NCBI RefSeq assembly: GCF_026262505.1
Contig: NC_067208.1
Coordinates: 8,441,962-8,505,961 of the forward strand
Length of the DNA stretch: 64,000 bases
DNA from: Trichomonas vaginalis G3
Lineage: Eukaryota > Parabasalia > Trichomonadida > Trichomonadidae
Reading direction: 5' to 3'
The translations under genes were made by a program, and so were the position numbers. Positions 10,501 through 18,817 of the stretch are shown here, in pieces. The stretch's first letter is position 1; every line of letters begins with the position of its first letter. A model generated the notes under the pieces. The model was not told where the DNA came from. It ran no database searches and was given only the letters and a program-made list of their open reading frames with translations.

Positions 10501-10731
10501 TACATCTGACATCGTTAAGCCTTCATATTCTGTTAAATCATACATCTTTATTTCAGTAAGATTCTTTATGTTTGTCAAGAAGAAGTCATAGTGCATTTCA
10601 ACAATACCTGCGGCATTTGCTTCTATCTCTGATATAAAGTTCTCCTTCAAGAGCTGATGTAGTAATGTTCCAATATTATTGAGGTTTAACGTAGAACATT
10701 CATACTTTCCACCAAGTTTATAACATACCAT
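7558..10731 (-). CDS. polB: Protein-primed family B DNA polymerase
   Basis: 1057 residues with all family B landmarks in order. Exonuclease: ExoI FADFEC (D373, E375), ExoII HNLSYDINF (D427), ExoIII YCKQD (D553). Polymerase: motif A ADFDTVSLYPS (D638, D640), motif B LILNSIYGK (794-802), motif C YQDTDS (D890, D892). Spacing and the roughly 350-residue N-terminal extension fit Polinton protein-primed polymerases. These replicate linear DNA from a terminal protein attached to the inverted repeats. The N-terminal extension may hold the terminal-protein function. The start overlaps the end of the upstream 238-residue gene by 14 bases, implying coupled expression. The frame is open throughout. It is absent from Polinton copy 2. 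Confidence 0.95.
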   Translation of the reverse strand: MVCYKLGGKYECSTLNLNNIGTLLHQLLKENFISEIEANAAGIVEMHYDFFLTNIKNLTEIKMYDLTEYEGLTMSDVKKGKPKKRPYRDESTLTNDQKAILEALKQTGNPALIESFWKDNGEKKFYKKRSGQFWKYLCTLPINLERYQIFNELNKRTATLMTEDNAFVYACIQAGVNEETIDHMREVIRVRDFPQSKVQEISDATGIAFNVTIGYFDNSKDNRIIHYIPKECETARTIDLLLVEDHYMLNERLPMTTYFIRNYREILKECGGMNIEKQMKIYTKRENKYVVRNDRTTPLWDVMKTLWECKYFEPISYGELFTYTTDLYKQNLAPFKDLTYAPKYCVQLKKKAESKEVNKAKCKFIPEHVFFADFECSTDGFHKAFNICYDSEDGSVSESIWGQNCATEFLERLPDKSLIYFHNLSYDINFILRHMTEVKGTPIIKGSRTMQITGLYKGRAIIIKDSYSVINKKLKLFPAMFNLQTGPKEVFPYNYYSSVLLANDNRTGVISEACKFIHDADTFMKNIDSIKGCRIDENHFDLEKYSTFYCKQDVRILREGFVKFRNDLLKEFDLNVYDYVSICSIANKLFENRVYFPNGNLYDLSNKPREFISRCIQGGRCMLSDNMKQKSKKKLIADFDTVSLYPSAIARLYTLEGIPKVLKDEMLSTEYLMRHLFDDDQKEPIGEKFMSGFFVLIKITEIGIPRHFHLIVCDPELNPELNVPRSSNTCCLMYVDHITLQDLIKYQGVKCEVLQGYYYDGNRDMRIRDEVKKLFELRLKYKKEGNPLQEIIKLILNSIYGKTILSPIESKITIVNDKDAIRYAIRNYNHIVKFEGLDGSDKTIFKLTKSICRHFNFCPLGVNILSMSKRIMNEVFCTAEDMGLQIFYQDTDSMHLYNEDIPKLAAEFKKRYGRELIGKNLGQFHSDFAEITPGKQSLAYKSIFCGKKTYIDLLTNDLNEVAFHCRMKGVKQDVIALTANEMFPEAIQCYYNEDKNIHIPVGTYDKDSEFSLMKLYKALHDGQEIAFDLCKSCQPCFAEKFNFSITTKTSFIRKLKF

Positions 10732-11434
10732 CCATCTTTGTTGGGAGTTTATTTTTAATTTTCTCTAAGAGTCTCATGAAAACCTTACCGAAATGTTTGT
10801 GTAAGTAGTCTCTGTTTGGTTCATCTAAAGCTTCGATGTTAAAGTCAATGAGTCTATTGCCTGACTTCACATTTCTCTTCCTATTCTCTTCATCTTTCTT
10901 TAACCATCTCTCACCTTCTTTTGGTTTGTCGTCAATGGAACGAATGACATCGTTAGCTTTACGAACTTGTTCTATAGCACTTTTAAACATCTCTCTTCTC
11001 TGTTGTTTCAGTGTGTCGTCTCTTCTTCTTGTTTCACCAACGTTTGCATGGGCTACGCCCGCGCCGTCATGCGGCTTTGTTATGTCAAACATCTCTTGAC
11101 GAACATCATGAGAAAGAGCTTTACGAGTATGACCAACGTTCGCATTTGTTATGTCAAACATCTCACGTCTTACTTCATGAGGTATTGAACGTCTATGATA
11201 TAAGTCAATAGCAACGTCATTTAAAGGAAATGCTCTTGCATGGACTTCGTCCTCGCCGCGTTGCGGCTTTATGAACTCATGAATTCTATCATAAGTTATT
11301 TCACCATTGTAGTCTTTAATGAAGTCAGCGAGTGATTTTTTGTTTGTCGCGTAATGTTTTGCAACATCTATATTAGCTTCTGTAAGAAGTTGTTTTATTT
11401 CCGAGTGTTCTAACTTAGACAACTTCCGATACAT
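10718..11434 (-). CDS. 238-residue basic protein upstream of the polymerase
   Basis: Highly charged, mostly helical protein starting MYRKLSKLEHSEIKQLL. It contains a short internal repeat: REMFDIT-x-x-NVG / RQEMFDIT-KPHDG. Two GC-rich double-palindrome modules fall inside it (about 11046-11079 and 11237-11270) and are read in the same phase, giving KPHDGAGVAHA and KPQRGEDEVHA. The gene overlaps the polymerase start by 14 bases, so a replication role (for example a terminal protein or polymerase partner) is plausible but unproven. No domain was recognised. Confidence 0.65.
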   Translation of the reverse strand: MYRKLSKLEHSEIKQLLTEANIDVAKHYATNKKSLADFIKDYNGEITYDRIHEFIKPQRGEDEVHARAFPLNDVAIDLYHRRSIPHEVRREMFDITNANVGHTRKALSHDVRQEMFDITKPHDGAGVAHANVGETRRRDDTLKQQRREMFKSAIEQVRKANDVIRSIDDKPKEGERWLKKDEENRKRNVKSGNRLIDFNIEALDEPNRDYLHKHFGKVFMRLLEKIKNKLPTKMDGML

Positions 11435-11525
11435 CTTTAGTAGGAAATAAAAAAAATATTTTTTGAAAAAATTAGATTAGATTTTTTTAAGTTATTTTTC
11501 AAAATAATTTAATATTTTTATTTTA

Positions 11526-11999
11526 ATGAAACACATGCAAGATTGCAAGTTCTTTTCATACAATGCTCTCGCTACTGCCATCAAGAATGAGTTCAATGGT
11601 GCTTCAAACGTCAATGTTATCTTTAACAAGAAGTTTGTGAAAGAATCTAAGTTCGGTCAGTATGTCAGACCATTAGCTATCGTCATTGACCGCAAACGTT
11701 ATACTTCACAAGAGTTAGCAGTAGTTTTGAAACAAAAGGGTTTCTTCGTGAATGTCAAAGATACTCATTATACTGTTATAAAGAACTCCAACATTGACTT
11801 CTTCAGTATTGCTTTAAATCTTTCCGAACAGAAAGAATATAAGAAGGGTGAAATAAATGTGAAATATTATCCTTCATCTCTGAAGACAATAACGAACAAA
11901 GATGTTATACAAAAGTTCTTACCAAAGGTTGAAGAAGCTTCTATTGACATTGACGAAGGAAGTGAAATGGTTGAAGAAATTGACCCTGAAGCTATTTAA
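11526..11999 (+). CDS. 157-residue protein, divergent from the polymerase block
   Basis: Starts MKHMQDCKFFSYN after a strongly T/A-rich 90-bp spacer shared with the opposite gene. Mixed alpha/beta texture (FNKKFVKESKFGQYVRPLAIVID, KRYTSQELAVVLKQKG) with an acidic tail ending EEIDPEAI. An acidic tail and small size would suit a single-strand DNA-binding protein, but no such family can be claimed. It is present in copy 1 only, together with the polymerase block. Confidence 0.55.
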   Translation: MKHMQDCKFFSYNALATAIKNEFNGASNVNVIFNKKFVKESKFGQYVRPLAIVIDRKRYTSQELAVVLKQKGFFVNVKDTHYTVIKNSNIDFFSIALNLSEQKEYKKGEINVKYYPSSLKTITNKDVIQKFLPKVEEASIDIDEGSEMVEEIDPEAI

Positions 12000-12013
12000 C
12001 CAAAAATATATTT

Positions 12014-12055
12014 TTGGTGAAGAGGTGAGATATCACCTGTTTTCTCACCTCATTC
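12014..12055. repeat. GGTGA-rich intergenic repeat
   Basis: Sequence of the form ggtgaagaggtgagatatcacctg followed by tctcacct. The same unit occurs near 3450, 13799, 24060, 41857, 41983, 43149, 43733, 52715 and 56205, always between genes or at the inner edge of the terminal repeats. The internal inverted ggtgag/tcacc arms can form a hairpin downstream of gene ends. Confidence 0.7.
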
Positions 12056-12103
12056 TCTCTTCGTTAATGTTGTCGTGACTTCTTCGTTAATGTTGTCGTG
12101 ACT

Positions 12104-12964
12104 TCATTCTTCCTCTTTGAAGTTATCGAAATATTCTGTTATTTTTTCCTTCAGTAATGTTAAGTCTTCTTTGAAGGTAAGTATTGTGCAACCTTTGATG
12201 TCATAGTGTGTTTGAGGAAGAGTATTTTTGACAATTTCTTTTATTTGCTCATTCGGTGTCATTGAAATCGGTAAGTTTTCACGATAGAACCAGTTTCTGT
12301 CAGATTTATATATTTTAGCAAGGTCGTAAAAGCTTTTGTTGTTTCTTCTGACTAAATGCAACATAACCATATCTCTGTCTTCTTCATTCTCCAACTCTTC
12401 AGTATATATCATATACTTATAACTCTTTTCCTTTCCTTTTGGTACTGAACGTGGTATTCTTTTCTGTATGCTTTTGTCTTTGGATTCAATGACTTCATCT
12501 TTTGCTTGAAGTTTCTTTTCCATCTGTTCGCGTTCTTGTCTGTGAATTTCGTCAAGAAGTTTACAAACATACCAAGCATAACGAGGTGAAGCCCACATTG
12601 CTACAACATTTACGAGAAGTCTATGAACATAATATCCTCTCAAACCGTTTGGCAATTTTTCACGATTTTCATAGAGTTTTGGCGACTGGGGTTTTATACC
12701 CACTCGCTGTGCTTCGCTGTTTTCAGAAAAAAGTATGTCTCGCTGTGCTTCATTTAATAGTTCAATAGTGCTTTGGTTCCTAAACCAGTCTTTAGGAAGT
12801 TTAGTATCTGGAGCATAACATGCTGTCAAAATACTTTGCATTTGGTACATGTCGTCTTTGACAGAACGAATGAGACGTAACTGTTTGTTATATTGTATGT
12901 ACTCGTATTCTTCATTTATGACTTCATGGACTATAACTGTTGTTGTGTTCTCTGATGTTGTCAT
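12104..12964 (-). CDS. KilA-N domain protein
   Basis: 286 residues. About residues 65-145 match the KilA-N fold used by large DNA viruses and phages: DWFRNQST, then LRGYYVHRLLVNVVAMWASPRYAW and VCKLLDEIHRQE. A charged linker of about 30 residues follows, and then a C-terminal domain of about 100 residues with NNKSFYDLAKIYKSDRNWFYRENLP. KilA-N proteins bind DNA and often act as regulators. The gene faces the 124-residue gene across a 107-bp spacer. Element 2 keeps only a remnant (40620-41002). Confidence 0.8.
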   Translation of the reverse strand: MTTSENTTTVIVHEVINEEYEYIQYNKQLRLIRSVKDDMYQMQSILTACYAPDTKLPKDWFRNQSTIELLNEAQRDILFSENSEAQRVGIKPQSPKLYENREKLPNGLRGYYVHRLLVNVVAMWASPRYAWYVCKLLDEIHRQEREQMEKKLQAKDEVIESKDKSIQKRIPRSVPKGKEKSYKYMIYTEELENEEDRDMVMLHLVRRNNKSFYDLAKIYKSDRNWFYRENLPISMTPNEQIKEIVKNTLPQTHYDIKGCTILTFKEDLTLLKEKITEYFDNFKEEE

Positions 12965-13071
12965 TACTGTCTTTACATACAGGATAAAAAAATAAATAAA
13001 ATAAAAACTAACTTTATTTTTTTTGAGATAAACACTATTTCTTCACAACATTAAATTTTATCCTGTATGAA

Positions 13072-13446
13072 ATGACTTTAAAAAGATTATTGACTGACTT
13101 CGAATACTATCTCATTGACGCACTGACAGACCCTCAAAACTGTGTTGAAAGTTCTTTAAGCTTTAAGATTGAAGGTACGACGCATTTTGTCTTCACTTAC
13201 GTATTGAAAGAATATGACCGTTATCATAACGAAGTGAATCAAACACTAATAAAATTTGTAGATAAAAAATTGGTTAACAATGAATATTTTAAACGTGAAG
13301 ACCCAAACACTGCTGGAGATGATGAAGAATACAGACAAGTTATTGAAAAAAATAACGCAAGATTAGATGCAATAGAAAAGAAGTTTAATGAATGTCTTAC
13401 AAACACGTATGAATATCTTATGCAGTGGGAAGCCAGATGGAAATAA
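13072..13446 (+). CDS. 124-residue helical protein
   Basis: Starts MTLKRLLTDFEYYLIDALTD. It has conserved aromatic positions in the first half and a C-terminal helix rich in Glu/Lys/Asn ending YLMQWEARWK. It is nearly identical in copy 2 (41108-41482). It lies between the KilA-N gene and the tRNA-like sequence. No family recognised. Confidence 0.6.
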   Translation: MTLKRLLTDFEYYLIDALTDPQNCVESSLSFKIEGTTHFVFTYVLKEYDRYHNEVNQTLIKFVDKKLVNNEYFKREDPNTAGDDEEYRQVIEKNNARLDAIEKKFNECLTNTYEYLMQWEARWK

Positions 13447-13483
13447 ATTTACGTCAAATATGCAATTTATAAAATCTTATGTC

Positions 13484-13561
13484 GACAGGCTACGTAGCAC
13501 AGTGGTCTAAGGTGGTGTTATAGAGGGGTCGGGGTCTGTGGTTCGAACCGCGACGGCGCCG
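13484..13561 (+). ncRNA. tRNA-like sequence with pol III A and B boxes
   Basis: A box-like TAGCACAGTGGTCTAAGG at 13495-13512 and a perfect B box GGTTCGAACCG at 13540-13550, 28 bases apart, which is tRNA-like spacing. A T-rich stretch follows from 13562. The acceptor ends do not pair well and no clean anticodon arm can be drawn, so it is not a standard tRNA; it may be a tRNA-derived RNA or a promoter remnant. It is also present in copy 2 (41520-41598), with a few differences that leave both boxes unchanged. Confidence 0.55.
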
Positions 13562-13626
13562 TATTTTCTTATTTTCTTTGTTTGTCTTGTTTGTCGTGAA
13601 TAAAAAGTGTCATAAAAGTGCTCTAT

Positions 13627-13689
13627 CTTCCACGGGAATAAATAAAAAATTTACTTTATTTCTTCTTTATTTCTTTGTTCCCGTGGAAG
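13627..13689. repeat. 12-bp-arm inverted repeat between genes
   Basis: cttccacgggaa and ttcccgtggaag, separated by about 40 AT-rich bases. Conserved in copy 2 at 41663-41726. It follows the tRNA-like sequence and could be a terminator or processing structure. Confidence 0.65.
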
Positions 13690-13798
13690 AAGGGTTTTTG
13701 CCGTTTTTCTCAGCCGAAATCAATGATTTTTTCATTTTTGGAATCCTTAGCGAATGAGGAATCTTTTCTCTCGTGGAAGCTTTGACCAAAAATATATT

Positions 13799-13850
13799 TT
13801 AGGTGAAGAGGTGAGATGTCACCTGTTTTTTCACCTGTTTTTTCACCCTA
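13799..13850. repeat. GGTGA-rich repeat at cassette border
   Basis: Another copy of the ggtgaagaggtgagatgtcacctg unit, directly after the stop of the 321-residue gene. In copy 2 the same gene, in opposite orientation, also has this unit downstream. Confidence 0.7.
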
Positions 13851-13856
13851 GTTATT

Positions 13857-14822
13857 TTATAAGCGTTTTACATGAATTGTACGATGTATATTTGAAATTC
13901 TAAACAATTTCGTAGCTTCTATTTCTTCTGTCAGTACATCAAAAGTTTTAACAATACCGAAGGTTTCTTTATACTTCTTCTTGACGTCAGATAGAAGGAA
14001 ATCTTCTGCTGTTGGATAGTTTTTGTTCAGAAATTCTAACATGTTCATTTTATCTTCTGCTGGCTTTTCTGCTTCTTTCTTTAAGTCTGCATAGTCGTTT
14101 CTCATTCTTTCTATCTCTTTGACTGAGTAGTTATATTTCCTAATTGCTGCCTTACATTTTGAACATTGCGGGTTCATTTTTGCGTTATACATTGAAATAA
14201 AACCAGCTAAAACAACTAAGGCGTCAATTGCTCTCTTCATCTCAAACATAGCGGGTCTTAGTTGTTCGTTCCATACTTTGCCTCTTCTATCTTTATCTCT
14301 TATTTCCCAAACACATTCAGCAACTAACGAAACAAAGTTATCGTAGGTCTTAAATTCTTCAGATTTATATATGTCAGAAATGTTTTTATATACCATGTCG
14401 CAATCTTTGTCCATAACCTTATGGTTGCAATGAAATCCTAGAAACTCATAGTTTACCTTACGAATGAACTTCTTTATTTCTACTGAGTCAGTTGCTTTGA
14501 CTTCAATTTCGTCGAATTCAGGAATAGTTAGTTTTTGTTGTTGGATTTCAGGCAATTTGGGTAAATGGTCAATAATGTCCTGCATTTCATAAAGATACTG
14601 TTCATTTGTTTCATCTTTCGCACTACAGTCTAAATTACTTGTTAAAAGTTCTTGCTTTATCTTCTGGATTTCTGTTTCGAAAGTATATGAAGAAGGAATG
14701 AAGTTTTTCATCTCTACTAACATTGACGTAGGATTCATGACTAACGAGTTTGGTGAAGTTGTTGTGGACAGAGTCCCGCCGTTCGCGGCTTGAATTGTTG
14801 TTGTGCCGATTGTTGAAATCAT
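13857..14822 (-). CDS. 321-residue protein on an inverted cassette
   Basis: Starts MISTIGTTTIQAANGG. A low-complexity Thr/Ser/Asn start of about 30 residues is followed by an all-helical body. A possible metal-binding pair, CSKCKAAI, lies at about residue 223, and an earlier C-x-H-x-H-like stretch (FHCNHKV) near 134. Function unknown; a scaffold or DNA-associated role cannot be distinguished. In Polinton copy 2 the homologous gene reads on the other strand, together with its promoter-proximal sequence, so the whole unit is flipped between elements. Confidence 0.65.
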   Translation of the reverse strand: MISTIGTTTIQAANGGTLSTTTSPNSLVMNPTSMLVEMKNFIPSSYTFETEIQKIKQELLTSNLDCSAKDETNEQYLYEMQDIIDHLPKLPEIQQQKLTIPEFDEIEVKATDSVEIKKFIRKVNYEFLGFHCNHKVMDKDCDMVYKNISDIYKSEEFKTYDNFVSLVAECVWEIRDKDRRGKVWNEQLRPAMFEMKRAIDALVVLAGFISMYNAKMNPQCSKCKAAIRKYNYSVKEIERMRNDYADLKKEAEKPAEDKMNMLEFLNKNYPTAEDFLLSDVKKKYKETFGIVKTFDVLTEEIEATKLFRISNIHRTIHVKRL

Positions 14823-15058
14823 ATCTTTTATACAAGATAAAAATTTTTCTTAGAAAAAAATTAGCGTTATTTTTCTTTCATAAGGAAATGTCAAAAATTC
14901 ATGATTTTCGAGAGTTTTAGACCATGTTAGAAAAGTGGTTAGAAAACGTGTTAGATCTAACATTCTAACATAAACATTATTTATGACAAAAATAAATGGT
15001 ACCATTAATAATACATGACTGTTCTTATTTTTGTCTGATTTACATCCAACGAAAAAGT

Positions 15059-16144
15059 TTAGAAGAATTTTCTTATTCTTTCTGGCTTATTTTTGTCTTT
15101 CCAGTACTCCCGCTCTAATGGTCCCAGATGAGTTGGTTTAGATTCTCTCAAGTTCTTAGATGGTATAACATCTTCAACGCCTCCTTCATATCTTACTTTA
15201 TAAGTGTCATCGTTTATGTTGTAGTCAAGTATTTCAATAACCACTCCTCGCTTTGCTTCGTCAATGGTTTCAGCAAGTTTGCCATTACTACTTTCGACTA
15301 ATTTATGTCGAGGGTAAAATGCTATGGAGTCGTCAGCAGCTTTTATAAGATATCCATTACCTTGCGTAGAGTCTACGATATAATAATTTCGACTTAACCT
15401 TAAACGTTTCTTTGTCAACTGTTTGTCGTCAAGAACTACACGAACTTTTGTTCCAGGAATGAGGGTAAATTGTGTTGAATTTCTGATATTTTGTGTTTGA
15501 CTTCGTTTCTTTTGTATATACTTTTCTTCTTGTTGTTGTGTCATTGAATTTGGTGTATGTCCTGTTGTAGAATGTGTTGAGGAATTGTAAACTTCGATGA
15601 AATGTTTCATTGTTTCTTCGGTAAAGTCTCGCTCTTGATTTAAATCTCTGAGAGTCCTTATGAAGCGGTTAATGATACCGAGTATGTTATGGTTATGGTC
15701 TTCAGTAGTGTAGTGAGTTATGTTATGCTTAATGAGAAATTCTGTGATTTCGTTGCTGAGGTATGCACCGTCTTGGTCTGATGTTAAAATACCTGGGCTA
15801 TGTTCTGCTACAAACTTTTGTAAAACTCTTAACACTTCATGAGTTCCTTTATTTCTCATTATATACGCAAAAGCTTTGCGAGTGTTAACATTAATGAAGA
15901 TGAGGAATGGTTTATGTCTTCCTTTTCTGCTTTGAATGAGAGTGTCAAATTGGTATGCGTCAGGAGTGTTGGAGTAAATTGGTAAAAAGTAGTCGTAAGG
16001 ATTTATTTTTGTTTGATGTACAACATTTTTGTCAAAGAACCTTTTCACTTCAGCTCTGTTAGTAAATCCCGAACTCTTTGCAGCTTCATTGAATTTCTTA
16101 AATGACCTCCATGGATGTTGTTCGAATACTTCTTTCAAGCTCAT
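15059..16144 (-). CDS. int: Retrovirus-type (DDE) integrase with chromo-like C-terminus
   Basis: 361 residues. The catalytic core runs from about residue 60 to 200: AYQFDTLIQS (D67), a beta hairpin FLIFINVNTRKAFAYIM, ILTSDQDGAY (about D123-D125), then the helix region after TTEDHNHN and the GHTPNSM motif common in this family. About residues 245-290 form a beta-rich part, and 300-335 (IEILDYNINDDTYKVRYEGG) resemble an SH3/chromo fold. Polinton integrases of this type insert the element and make 5-6 bp target duplications, as seen here. The start is the ATG of MSLKEVFEQHPW. The equivalent in copy 2 is 43938-45023. Confidence 0.9.
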   Translation of the reverse strand: MSLKEVFEQHPWRSFKKFNEAAKSSGFTNRAEVKRFFDKNVVHQTKINPYDYFLPIYSNTPDAYQFDTLIQSRKGRHKPFLIFINVNTRKAFAYIMRNKGTHEVLRVLQKFVAEHSPGILTSDQDGAYLSNEITEFLIKHNITHYTTEDHNHNILGIINRFIRTLRDLNQERDFTEETMKHFIEVYNSSTHSTTGHTPNSMTQQQEEKYIQKKRSQTQNIRNSTQFTLIPGTKVRVVLDDKQLTKKRLRLSRNYYIVDSTQGNGYLIKAADDSIAFYPRHKLVESSNGKLAETIDEAKRGVVIEILDYNINDDTYKVRYEGGVEDVIPSKNLRESKPTHLGPLEREYWKDKNKPERIRKFF

Positions 16145-16163
16145 TTATGTAAAGTTAAAGATT

Positions 16164-18770
16164 TTAACCAACTCGTATCCAAGCGTGCATTGTTATATAA
16201 GGAGGCATATAATCTTTTCCATTACCTGCTGGGTCTGTAATACCAGCTACAACATGTGTATGATTTCCTGCAGTTCCACAGAAAATACCTGTGCTTGAAT
16301 CTACTGGGTCAGTTGAAATATCATATCTATTCATTCCCTGTCTATTCGAACCCGCTGCAAGATTTATATAACCTCTTTTTGTTATTGAATGTGAATGGTT
16401 TCCTTCCACAGATGTTCTTCCACTGAACCTATGCATATGTGAAGGAAGGTTTTCAATACCTATTTTCTTTGAACCTCCCATCTTCATTGACTGCGTATTA
16501 GTGTAGAATGGAAAACTGTCAACTATTTCATACCATCTACCACCAAATAAAGTGTTTGGATTTATTGGATTCATAGACGTATAAACAGCTCCTATAGGAT
16601 ATATTAAATCATATATGCTCATAACTCTATAAACATATTCTAAAGAACTTATGTCATTAAATACCATTTGGAATGTATCTCCCGGATGAAATGTTGCATT
16701 TGTTCCACTTTTATAATGTAATGTTAGTTCAATAGAATTATCCAAGAAAAATTCAAAAGTATCTGGTTGAAGACCTCTAACAAATTCAAATGGAGTTGCT
16801 GGTTCACCATTTATAATTTCTGTTGTAAATGTCATTGTATCTGGTTTCGAAAATTTCTTTGTTAGTTCTGCATCCACATAAGTTTTATCTGCTTTCTTGT
16901 CTAACATTGCTGGTAGTTCATATGCTTCAAAGTTTCTGGCATGATCTTCGGTATTCCTGCAACTCTTATCTAAATTGTTAAGAGTATCTTTTACGCTTGT
17001 ACTTGGATTTTCTAATGGTGCACTTGAACCAAGGTCAAAGTTCAATATTATGTCATCAGCTCTAACAGTAGTGAAGGATTTATGTGTATGGTTCTTGTCA
17101 GCTTTCTTGTCTAACATTGCTGGTAGTTCATATGCTTCAAAGTTTCTGGCATGATCTTCGGTGTTCCTGCAACTCTTATCTAAATTGTTAAGAGTATCTT
17201 TTACGCTTGTACTTGGATTTTCTAATGGTGCACTTGAACCAAGGTCAAAGTTCAATATTATGTCATCAGCTCTAACAGTAGTGAAGGATTCGTTTGTATG
17301 GTTCTTGTCGGCTTTACTGTCTAATGTAGCTTGAAGTTCATTTATATCGGAGATGTTGTGTTTATGAGATTTCAAAACTTTGTTCGTTGCTTCGAGTTCA
17401 ACTTTGTCAGCTTTACTTTTAATAGCATCTTCAAACGTTATTTTTGACTTAACTCTCAAAGTAAATCTTGGTTCAACTAATACACCTTTAACATTGAAAG
17501 TAGAGGCATAAATTTCATCGTTATAACCAAATGTTTCTTGTGCTTTACCCGTGTCATACTGTACAGTACAGCTTATGTCATAACCTTTAGCACGAATGTA
17601 TTTATATCTTCTTTCATTAACATTTTTTGTCTTCGCTTCTTCATCCTGTGTTAAATATCCATGGTAGTCCGTTATAATCTGTTCGTCTGAAGTTATATAA
17701 TGAACGTGGTTTCTTGACTTTATCACTCAGAGCTAAAAGCTCATTTTTGTTTGCTTTTTCGGCTAATTTCTCATTAACATCATTCACTTCTAATTCAACT
17801 CTTCCCCAGAAACTCTTATTATCATTAAATCTTTTTCATTAATTCGGTAATTACGTCATAAAGACTATATTCTGTTTTCGGTTTTGTAAATAATGAGTCA
17901 AAATTTCTTTTCATCATTACATCGCTGACATTAATGATATCACCAATTCCTTTTCATTATATTCTCTTCATTAATTCTGCAATAATGACGAATATATAAT
18001 CTGTTAATTTATTCTCTTCATCGAGGTTATAGAATGTTTTGAAATTGAATCATTAACTCCTCTAAATAAATCAATAACTTCAGGATACACGTTTTTAATG
18101 TCTTGAATAACCACCAGTATCCTCGCCACTATGTGGCTCTGAGCCCGTTGGGCTCTGTTGTTCATGTTCTTCGTTCCCGTCGTTACGTGGTTTTATATCT
18201 CTAACCATCATCAACGCAGCCATAACCGGAGGGTTTGTTGCTACCTGTTCGAAAATCCGTCCGTTATGTATGGTATATCTAAATAATTTCTTTGTGTTTG
18301 TTAAAACATTTGAAACAAGTCTTTTAAAAACCATCTACAAAATTTCCTGTTTCACCTAATGTTCTTGCAGCATTTACAAGCTCACCATTCCCGCTTTTGA
18401 CCCCAAAAACGTCCATATTGCATTTATTTCACTCTGTATAGTTGTCCATTCAGCGAAACTAACACCCGCATTCGCTAAGCTGAAAATGAAATTCAGTGGA
18501 TCGAACTTAATTCCACCTTCTTTTTCAATTCAACACGAACCACTAACATGAGATTTTAAATATTCTTTCGTTAAAATTGTTTTCCCCGATGTTATGTCAT
18601 TAACGAAACTATCACCGTCAAAAGTTAACGAATTCAATTTCGTCGTTGATGCTTTTTATTTCATACACCGCTTTATCGATAGTTTTTGGCTCACCTTCTT
18701 TAGAAGCATATGAAACATTAATGAATATGATATATGTATTCGTGAATGAGTTAAAATCAATGATTTTCAT
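16164..18770 (-). pseudogene. Phage-like tail-fibre/receptor-binding protein, copy 1, broken
   Basis: Counterpart of the 789-residue gene at 45064-47433. The recognisable C-terminal part carries a phage short-tail-fibre pattern: YPIGAVYTSMNPINPNTLFGG, GGSKKIGIENLPSHMH, and a His-rich GNHSHS/GNHTHV region. The middle has repeated ADK-NHTH units. A 70-codon stretch is tandemly duplicated in this copy (period 210 bp, second unit beginning near 17111). The gene is broken in this copy. It lies just downstream of the beta-repeat protein and just upstream of the integrase. Confidence 0.75.
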
Positions 18771-18817
18771 TAATGACGCCTTTAATGATTCATTAACTGT
18801 TGAATCCCTTAAAGTAA

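Noticed and set aside
13484-13561. Functional tRNA gene
   Set aside because: The acceptor stem and anticodon arm do not pair; only the internal promoter boxes fit.
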